From: Iphinoe sp. HA4291-MV1
Lineage (GTDB): Bacteria; Cyanobacteriota; Cyanobacteriia; Cyanobacteriales; Nostocaceae
Direction: 5' to 3'
NCBI GenBank assembly: GCA_019359415.1
Contig: JAHHHH010000081.1
Coordinates: 1 to 33,701 of the forward strand
DNA length: 33,701 nucleotides
Shown here piece after piece: positions 25,090-30,916 of this stretch. Position 1 is the first letter of the stretch. Each line of letters opens with the position of its first letter. The position numbers and the translations under genes were made by a program. Under the pieces are notes generated by a model. The model searched no databases, had not been told where the DNA came from, and worked only from the letters and a program-made list of their open reading frames with translations.

Positions 25090-25682
25090 ATGTAGATACA
25101 GAAGATGTGATTCCAGTGTGGATGCAACCAATAGAATTGAGTGGTTGGCCAACCCAGAGGATTGAAAGCACTGATTTGCATTACTGGTTGCTTATCCCTG
25201 CAAACTGGAATCCAAATCCTCACATTAGCCAAAATCCTTTGCAGATAGAACATTATTTTCAGGGAATCCACCCCGCAGAATTAGTCACGATTGGTTTTAT
25301 GGATAAAGCCGAGCCTAATTCTGATATGCGTAATTGGGTCGATGCATTTCTCAAGCTTACGGGTTTTCCGATTCTGCCTATGTTTCAGGTTAACGGCTCC
25401 CCACCGCAATTGATGGAATGGCAGTATGAGGGAAATTTTCCGGCATTAAGCGATCGCTTTAATGTTGACGAAACGCATCTTTATCAGGGTTTAGCCCAAT
25501 TCCCAAATCACCCCTCGGACTTGGCTCGTCTGTACATTTTGTTAGCACGACGAGGCTCCTTTGCCTGGAAAGTGAGTGTATCAATTTTGTCTGCTTGTTT
25601 TCCAGGAACATTAGAAGACACGATCGCAACCAATGACCATGTGCGTGCTGGAGCAATTTTAGGCTACCTTCGTTTTGTTTGA
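25086..25682 (+). CDS. Protein of unknown function, possibly PsbP/DcrB-like
   Basis: 198 residues from the ATG at 25086, coupled to the preceding gene by ATGA. There is no signal peptide or membrane segment. The sequence has the rhythm of PsbP/DcrB/DUF1795 folds: LHYWLLIPANWNPNP early, a middle strand pair around QLMEWQYEGNFPALSD, and RLYILLARRGSFAWKVSVSI late. That fold includes the Eag chaperones of type VI effectors, which makes an effector chaperone or immunity role worth testing, but the similarity is only by eye. Confidence 0.5.
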   Translation: MNVDTEDVIPVWMQPIELSGWPTQRIESTDLHYWLLIPANWNPNPHISQNPLQIEHYFQGIHPAELVTIGFMDKAEPNSDMRNWVDAFLKLTGFPILPMFQVNGSPPQLMEWQYEGNFPALSDRFNVDETHLYQGLAQFPNHPSDLARLYILLARRGSFAWKVSVSILSACFPGTLEDTIATNDHVRAGAILGYLRFV

Positions 25683-25868
25683 GCCAGAGAGTGCGATCGC
25701 TTGCCTGAAGGAGCGATCGCAGATAACATCAGTATGATCGCCCTCTCTCCCCAAAATGCAATCGCCTAATTTCACAAAAACCATTCAATCCTCGTCCAAT
25801 TTCTGTCCCTGTGTCTCCGTGTCCCCGTGTCTTTGCGTCCTTGAAACCCAGTTGTAGAGGAAAATTTT

Positions 25869-26264
25869 ATGGCACGCCAACATCAAAGTAAAATCGAAAA
25901 GGCGATTGCAGCCAGTAATCGAGAAAAAGCAATAGCTCGAAATTATCGCCCTTCCCTCCGGGACGCTGCGCGAACGGGCAAGGCAGGAGGCAGAAGGCAG
26001 TTCGCGTAGCGTCTCCGTAAGGAGAAGGAAAGAATATCTTATACAAAGCCTTCTGTCTTCTCCTGTCGGAGACGCTACGCGATGCCCAATTGGGTTTAAA
26101 ACCCCACCGTCTACACGGTGTTCCCAATTGGTTGGGGTTTGAATCCCCATCCAATTGAACCTTCTGCCCTCTGCCTTCTTCAAACTCACCCGATTGAAGA
26201 ATTGCAGGGTGCGATCGGCAACCAAGCAGTAAATCAGCTAATAGGTATTCAAAATCTAAAATAA
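25869..26264 (+). pseudogene. Effector leader copy 5, interrupted by a repeat element
   Basis: MARQHQSKIEKAIAASNREK, then AIARNY, is followed by 237 bp of repeats with a stop at 26007. The leader then resumes exactly in phase at 26184 as THPIEELQGAIGNQAVNQLI and ends GIQNLK-stop. Removing the insertion would restore a 53-residue leader-only protein, so even before the insertion this copy lacked DUF4157. The 5' box is only partly conserved (CCCAGTTGTAGAGGAAAATT). Confidence 0.75.
25947..26183. repeat. Composite repeat inserted in leader copy 5
   Basis: It contains GGGACGCTGCGCGAACGGG (25961), a GGCAGGAGGCAGAAGGCAG arm (25981), GCGTCTCCGTAAGGAGAAGG, TGTCGGAGACGCTACGCGAT (26064), a CCCAATTGG-bounded hairpin region (26090-26157) and the mirrored arm CCTTCTGCCCTCTGCCTTCT (26160). 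The heptad arms are inverted as at 15231-15443. Confidence 0.75.
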
Positions 26265-26274
26265 AGAGAAAATT

Positions 26275-26898
26275 ATGACACAATCTCTCCAAAAACTATT
26301 CACATTCGATGAATTTGTAGAATTTTTACAAACTCAAAATGAAAACATTTGCTACGAATTATACGACGGAGATATTATTCAAATGCCTTTACCTACAGGA
26401 GAACACGAGGAAATCGTAGGATTTTTAATAAAGATTTTATTAGGTGAATGTTTAAGACTTAATCTTAATTATTTTGTACCTAACAAAACACTGATAAGAC
26501 CCAAAACAAAACAATCAGGATACTTTCCAGATGTTCTTTTATTAAACCGATCTAATTTAATAAACGAACCACTTTGGAAAAAAGAGTCTATTGTAACTCA
26601 AAGAGAATCAATACCATTGGTGATTGAAGTAGTCAGTACTAATTGGAGAGATGATTATCTCAAAAAACTTGCTGATTATGATGAAATGGGAATATGCGAA
26701 TACTGGATTGTAGATTATGGTGCTTTTGCTAATAAATCACTGATAGGAGAAGACAAACAGCCAACTATTACTATTTATTCTTTCAATGATGAAGGTGAAT
26801 ATAGGGGCAAACAATTTAGAGGGAACGACCGCATACAATCATCTACATTTCCAGAATTAAATTTAACTGCTCAACAGATTTTTTCAGTGAGTTATTAA
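26275..26898 (+). CDS. Uma2 family (PD-(D/E)XK-like) protein
   Basis: 207 residues. It has the standard motifs: FTFDEFVEFLQTQNENICYE, YFPDVLLLNR (Asp of the motif), IPLVIEVVSTNWRDDYLKKL (Glu and downstream Lys), DYDEMGICEYWIVDYG, and the tail SSTFPELNLTAQQIF. All expected catalytic positions are present, unlike the copy at 13455. It belongs to a different Uma2 subgroup from 13455 and 29819 but is close to the remnant at 13313. It starts 10 bases after leader copy 5. Confidence 0.9.
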   Translation: MTQSLQKLFTFDEFVEFLQTQNENICYELYDGDIIQMPLPTGEHEEIVGFLIKILLGECLRLNLNYFVPNKTLIRPKTKQSGYFPDVLLLNRSNLINEPLWKKESIVTQRESIPLVIEVVSTNWRDDYLKKLADYDEMGICEYWIVDYGAFANKSLIGEDKQPTITIYSFNDEGEYRGKQFRGNDRIQSSTFPELNLTAQQIFSVSY

Positions 26899-26899
26899 T

Positions 26900-27067
26900 A
26901 GCAGCTACATCAATTTCAATGCCAAATTGAGCTTTTGGTTCAGCAAAGTAGCCTCCTGGAAGAGATTGGTTCAGATCATCAGCAATATAGGTTGACCAGG
27001 CATTATGAAAACTGTACCAGTGTCTTCTGGTACTTAGAGGAGGGCGAAAATGGTCTCGGAGTGCCAT
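26900..27067 (-). pseudogene. DUF4058 N-terminal fragment
   Basis: It encodes MALRDHFRPPLSTRRHWYSF through FGIEIDVAA, matching the first 56 residues of the DUF4058 gene at 18649, then breaks off at the end of the Uma2 gene. Only the portion inside the 400-bp duplication is present, so it is a passenger of that duplication. Confidence 0.88.
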
Positions 27068-27299
27068 GTCAGTTAAAACTAGATCGTCAAGAAATTTTGA
27101 TTCACCAGATACAACAAATTGTAACGACTGTCTTGATGGTTATGCGAGCGCCTAATTTCAAAAAAACAAAAAATGCCATCGCTCTGGGAGCGGATAGTGA
27201 TCGCATAGTGGATGCAATTCAAAACCAAAGTGCGATTGCTCCAAAGGAGCAACGCTGGCGCGATCGCGCATTTCATACCTAGTTTTGGAAGTAAATTTT
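26900..27299. repeat. 400-bp segmental duplication, copy B
   Basis: Partner of 19195-19594. The left edge falls at the end of the Uma2 gene (GTTATTAATA then AGCAGCTACATC), which defines the recombination point. The right edge merges with the conserved leader module. Confidence 0.9.
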
Positions 27300-27569
27300 A
27301 TGGAGCGCCAACATCAGAGCAAAACTAAAAATGCGATCGCGCAGCGTCTCCAAAGGAGAATCGCTTCTAATAATAGAGAAAGCACTATCCCTCGGAATTA
27401 TACTCACCCAATTGAAGAATTGCAAGGTGCGATCGGCAATCGCGCCGTTAACCGACTGTTGGCAAATCAACCTGTAGTGCAAGCCAAGCCAATGAACAAG
27501 CGATCGCTTACAATTCATAGATATGCTCACAACATCAAAGTGCAGCAGGATAATAAAGTTAACTTGTAG
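27300..27569 (+). CDS. Leader-only protein (copy 6)
   Basis: 89 residues with an intact start box and ending. Residues 1-56 are the full leader (MERQHQSKTKNAIAQRLQRR, THPIEELQGAIGNRAVNRLL), then VVQAKPMNKRSLTIHRYAHN and IKVQQDNKVNL. It has no DUF4157. The tail matches the relic at 22093, so the short form exists at least twice, which argues a little for a real peptide instead of pure decay. It could be a small cargo, a decoy for loading, or a recombination substrate. Confidence 0.55.
   Translation: MERQHQSKTKNAIAQRLQRRIASNNRESTIPRNYTHPIEELQGAIGNRAVNRLLANQPVVQAKPMNKRSLTIHRYAHNIKVQQDNKVNL
27333..27366 (+). repeat. In-frame palindromic insertion in leader copy 6
   Basis: GCGATCGCGCAGCGTCTCCA then AAGGAGAATCGCTT; translated AIAQRLQRRIAS. 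Net gain of 24 bp relative to leaders at 14182 and 22200. An equivalent copy lies at 28277-28310 in effector 3. Confidence 0.8.
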
Positions 27570-27580
27570 GGTTAAAAAGT

Positions 27581-28198
27581 ATGGTTCAGCTTTTAGCAAT
27601 TACAGACTATATCGATAGTTTAGCTGAAGCAGAAACTCGATTTGGGCTATCTCATAATGATGAGCCATCATTTTTTACTGAATGGTCGAGGGATTTACCT
27701 GAATTAAGCCCTAGCGAACAACAAAGATTAGATCTGATTAAACAGCGCTACCTTTACCATCGCCAATGCGGACATTTACTAGAAGGTGTCGTCAATTTTA
27801 TTGTCATTGCTCCATTACTGGAACTGGCAGGATTCTACGATCCACCGTTTCGACTGCGTTCGGAAGCATCAGTGCGGCTGGAAATTGCAGATGAGAATGA
27901 CAAAATTTACCAAGGGCGCATTGATAGCTTAATTGTCCAGGAACATCTTTGGATTGTTTTAGTAGAAGCCAAACGAACCTCATTCAGCATAGAAGTTGCC
28001 CTTCCCCAGGCACTAGCTTATATGTGTGCTAATCCCCAGCCACAAAAGGCAACTTTTGGTTTAGTGAGTAATGGTGCTTATTCGATGTTTGTGAAGTTGT
28101 ATCAATCTCAATATAGTTTCTCAGAAGACTTTTCTTTGAATCGCCAACGAAATGAGTTATACGATGTTCTGCGGATATTAAATCGGCTGAAAGGATAA
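27581..28198 (+). CDS. PD-(D/E)XK-like protein (restriction subunit R-like), paralogue
   Basis: 205 residues, similar in layout to 17017: RFGLSHNDEPSFFTEWSRDL, LLEGVVNFIVIAPLLELAGF, then the core QGRIDSLIVQEHLWIVLVEA followed by KR (Asp ... E-A-K), FSIEVALPQALAYM and ATFGLVSNGAYSMFVKLY. It is intact. It lies 46 bp upstream of effector 3, just as the relative at 17017 precedes leader copy 2, so the pair nuclease-like gene plus leader was inherited as a unit. Confidence 0.78.
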   Translation: MVQLLAITDYIDSLAEAETRFGLSHNDEPSFFTEWSRDLPELSPSEQQRLDLIKQRYLYHRQCGHLLEGVVNFIVIAPLLELAGFYDPPFRLRSEASVRLEIADENDKIYQGRIDSLIVQEHLWIVLVEAKRTSFSIEVALPQALAYMCANPQPQKATFGLVSNGAYSMFVKLYQSQYSFSEDFSLNRQRNELYDVLRILNRLKG

Positions 28199-28244
28199 GC
28201 AGACTATTTCGCACATTTCATACCCAATTCTGGAGGAAAATTTG

Positions 28245-29414
28245 ATGGAACGCCAACACCTGAGCAAAACTAAAAATGCGATCGCGCAGCGTCTCCAAAG
28301 GAGAATCGCTTCTAATAATAGAGAAAGCACTATCCCTCGGAATTCTACTCACCCAATTGAAGAATTGCAAGGTGCGATCGGCAATCGAGCAGTTAACCAA
28401 TTGCTAGCAAATCAACCTGTAGTGCAAGCCAAGCCAATATTTCGGGGTTTGTCTGGTGAATTGCGATCGCCTACTCCCATCCAAACTAAATTAGCGATCG
28501 GTGCTGTTGGGGATAAGTATGAACAGGAAGCCGATCGCGTTGCCAAACATGTCGTCAATCAGATTAATACTCCTGTACCGCAATCATCAACACAGAGTCA
28601 GTCTATCCAGCGCCAGGAAACGCCGGAAGAAGACGATAAGCTACAAATGAAGCCAGTTGTGCAGCGACTTGCCAGTGAAGATGGTGGAGCGATCGCCTTT
28701 GGCGGTACGCGCAACGTAATCGCGCCAGATCTCGAAACCTCAATTCAACAAGCTAGAGGAAGCGGAAAACCTCTGGCATATAGTGTGCGAGAACCGATGG
28801 AACGGGCGTTTAGGGCTGATTTTAGTGGGGTGAGGGTTCACGTGGATGCTACCTCAGAGCGATTGAATCAGTCGATTCAGGCGAAGGCGTTTACGACGGG
28901 GCAAGATGTGTTCTTTCGCCAGGAGGGTTACGATCCAAAGAGTCGAGAGGGACAGGAGTTGATTGCTCATGAGTTGACCCATGTGGTACAGCAACAAGCT
29001 GCAAACCAACAGCAAGTAATCCAGGCGACAGATAAAGCAAAACGACACGGTGGTACGTACACACCGGTGAACCCAGAACAGATTTTCCTTAAGGCCTATA
29101 ATCATGTAGTAGAGATACTAACCAATAATGTATTTCTGGTTGTAAAGAAAGAGAATCCTGTCTATAAAAACATGAATTTTGCTCAAGTATGGAAAATACC
29201 CAAGGGGAAACAGTCGATATGCTCACAAGCAGAAAAGCAACTTGCAGATGAAAATACAGACTTTTTGAAAGCTGTAGACGAATTGTTGTCAGAGACTCCG
29301 CTCGATCCACAGAAGATATCCTATATATATAAAGAATACATCGTAAATGGCTCGACTCGTGAGATTAACCTATCTGCGGAAACTAGATCAGATCTTCGGC
29401 AATTAATTGGGTAA
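28245..29414 (+). CDS. eCIS effector 3: leader + DUF4157 + unknown C-terminus
   Basis: 389 residues from the ATG at 28245 (GGAGG box). Leader with the 24-bp insertion (AIAQRLQRRIAS), THPIEELQGAIGNRAVNQLL, then VVQAKPIFRGLSGELRSPTP. GDKYEQEADRVAKHVVNQI is followed by DUF4157 (VREPMERAFRADFSGVRVHV, AHELTHVVQQQ; H242, E243, H246). From about residue 262 the C-terminus has no family I recognise: YTPVNPEQIFLKAYNHVVEI, LVVKKENPVYKNMNFAQVWK, then a helical end. It is small (about 125 residues), the size of many toxin domains. A possible partner or former extension survives just downstream (29415-29760). Confidence 0.87.
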   Translation: MERQHLSKTKNAIAQRLQRRIASNNRESTIPRNSTHPIEELQGAIGNRAVNQLLANQPVVQAKPIFRGLSGELRSPTPIQTKLAIGAVGDKYEQEADRVAKHVVNQINTPVPQSSTQSQSIQRQETPEEDDKLQMKPVVQRLASEDGGAIAFGGTRNVIAPDLETSIQQARGSGKPLAYSVREPMERAFRADFSGVRVHVDATSERLNQSIQAKAFTTGQDVFFRQEGYDPKSREGQELIAHELTHVVQQQAANQQQVIQATDKAKRHGGTYTPVNPEQIFLKAYNHVVEILTNNVFLVVKKENPVYKNMNFAQVWKIPKGKQSICSQAEKQLADENTDFLKAVDELLSETPLDPQKISYIYKEYIVNGSTREINLSAETRSDLRQLIG

Positions 29415-29420
29415 AACAAG

Positions 29421-29520
29421 TTGGTGAAAAATTGCCAGACGCATCGCCAATTGAGGAGATACCAGAAGTATTGGTGAAAAATTGCCAGACGCACCGCCAA
29501 TTGAGGAGATACCAGAAGTA
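29421..29520 (+). repeat. 50-bp tandem duplication after effector 3
   Basis: Units 29421-29470 and 29471-29520 begin TTGGTGAAAAATTGCCAGAC and differ at one base (GCATCG versus GCACCG). Fifty is not a multiple of three, so the duplication shifts the frame of whatever gene was there. Confidence 0.93.
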
Positions 29521-29623
29521 GGAGAACTGGACGAATTAGAAACTTTCGTAGGGTCAAAAAAAAACGCTCATTACAGATGGATGGAAAGTTTATCCCAGTT
29601 TTATTGAACCAGGAGACCATATT

Positions 29624-29730
29624 GTGAGCCAGCGCGTTGCGGAGCCAGTGCTGAAGACGGGTTTCCCGTCGCAGGCATCTGGCGTTGGGGTTCTCCCTGT
29701 TGAAGCGACTGGCGAACCCGTAAGGGTGAG
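29624..29730 (+). repeat. GTGAG-flanked in-frame element (102-bp form, second copy)
   Basis: GTGAG at 29624-29628 and 29726-29730. It differs from 18320-18426 only near the 3' end (GTTCTCCCTGTTGAAGC versus GTTCCCGCCGTTGTAGC). It is read in the same phase as the other two copies. Confidence 0.9.
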
Positions 29731-29818
29731 CAGGGTAAATCTGAATGATTAAGGCAATTTAGGCGATCGCGAACAATTCTGCTCGCTTTTCCCACACACT
29801 CTAAGAAGATTAAATTAT

Positions 29819-30469
29819 ATGACTATTGCAATACCAGTCACAATACCTATCAAAAACATTCAGCTAAATCCCGGCAGCATGATTACCATCCATAACGTAA
29901 CCTGGGAGCAATTTGAAGCGATTCTAGAAGAAAGAGAAGCAGAAGGAATCAGAACGAGAATCGCTTACAGTAAAGGAACATTAGAAATCATGTCACCCCT
30001 CCCTGCTCATGAAAGACCGCACAGAATTATTGGAGATATCGTCAAAGCATTGCTCGATGCCCAAGAGCGAGACTGGGAGGATTTTGGAGCTACTACATTT
30101 AGGAAGAAAGCAAAAGCAGCAGGACTCGAACCCGATACCTGCTTTTATATCCAAAATGCTCAACAAATGCGCGATCGCATGAGAATAGATATGACGGTCG
30201 ATCCACCTCCTGACTTAGCAATTGAAGCGGATGTTACTTCTCTAACTACACTCGATATTTATGAAGCCCTAGAAGTTCCAGAAGTGTGGGTCTATACTCC
30301 AGAAAAATTCACAATCAACGTTCTCACAGATGGCAAATATGTTGAATCTTCTACTAGTCCTACCTTTCCTGACTTACCCATTCTGGAGTTAGTTCCTAAG
30401 TTGGTAAAACAGGCATTCGCCGAAGGTAGCAGCAAAATGCTCAGAGAACTGAGAAAGCAAATGAGTTAG
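29819..30469 (+). CDS. Uma2 family (PD-(D/E)XK-like) protein
   Basis: 216 residues, the intact paralogue of 13455: same MTIAIPVTIP start, WEQFEAILEEREAEGIRTRI, SPLPAHERPHRIIGDIVKAL and LDIYEALEVPEVWVY. Here the putative catalytic Glu is present (DLAIEADVTS) and there is no 24-bp insertion (QQMRDRMRIDMTVD). The last 60 bases and the 50-bp spacer to the next leader match the other copy almost exactly, so Uma2 plus leader was duplicated as a block over 16 kb. The spread at third codon positions in the upstream part suggests this is not very recent, or that the 3' part has been homogenised. Confidence 0.9.
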   Translation: MTIAIPVTIPIKNIQLNPGSMITIHNVTWEQFEAILEEREAEGIRTRIAYSKGTLEIMSPLPAHERPHRIIGDIVKALLDAQERDWEDFGATTFRKKAKAAGLEPDTCFYIQNAQQMRDRMRIDMTVDPPPDLAIEADVTSLTTLDIYEALEVPEVWVYTPEKFTINVLTDGKYVESSTSPTFPDLPILELVPKLVKQAFAEGSSKMLRELRKQMS

Positions 30470-30521
30470 AGATTAACAACCAAAATCGCGCATTTCATAC
30501 CCAGTTGTGGAGAAAAATCTT

Positions 30522-30916
30522 ATGAGACACCAAAAACTTAGTCAAACTAAAAACGCGATCACGTCCCCTCAAACCAAAAGCGTGATCGCTGGCTCTTCCA
30601 CACATCCGATTGAGGAATTGCAAGGTGCGATCGGCAATCGCGCAGTTAACCGACTGCTGGCAAATCAACCTATAGTGCAAGCCAAATCGATGTTTCGGGG
30701 TTTGTCTGAGGAATTGACTCTTAATTTGCAGCAGCAAGGTGAAATATTGCCACCCCCTGAAGCTGGTGGTAAGACAATCCCAAAAGCCGTGCAGCAAAAA
30801 ATGGGCTGATCGAAAAGCAGGAAAAGGAAGCTAAAAAGCAGGAAGACAAAGCTAAACTAGGAGCCCTACTTAATTATTACATGGCTCAAGACGAGTATGG
30901 CAATGAACCAGATTGA
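30522..30916 (+). pseudogene. Truncated effector (leader copy 8), relative of effector 1
   Basis: The frame from 30522 reads MRHQKLSQTKNAITSPQTKS, THPIEELQGAIGNRAVNRLL, MFRGLSEELTLNLQQQGEIL and AVQQKMG-stop at 30809, breaking off inside DUF4157 at the point where effector 1 continues METAFGTDF. A second open piece from 30806 in another frame (LIEKQEKEAKKQEDKAKLGA then LLNYYMAQDEYGNEPD, stop 30916) looks like the C-terminal end of the lost effector. The HELTH segment is deleted. The terminal 20 bases overlap the start of the ATPase gene. Confidence 0.75.

Larger units (their letters stand above)
29419..29751 (+). pseudogene. Frameshifted remnant of an effector-linked gene
   Basis: Open pieces in different frames read GEKLPDASPIEEIPEV, repeated by the 50-bp duplication, then GELDELETFVGSKKN, and after a shift in an A-run (29558-29566) TLITDGWKVYPSFIEPGDHI followed by the 102-bp element in frame and SRVNLND-stop. 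ITDGWKVYPSFIEPGDHI looks like genuine protein. It may be the former C-terminus of effector 3 or a small immunity protein; the data do not decide. Confidence 0.5.

Noticed and set aside
17820-30916. All five cargo-less leader copies as functional small genes
   Set aside because: Only the copy at 27300 has an intact start and a plausible ending; the others are broken by an IS, a repeat insertion, deletion or fusion, so they are listed as pseudogenes.
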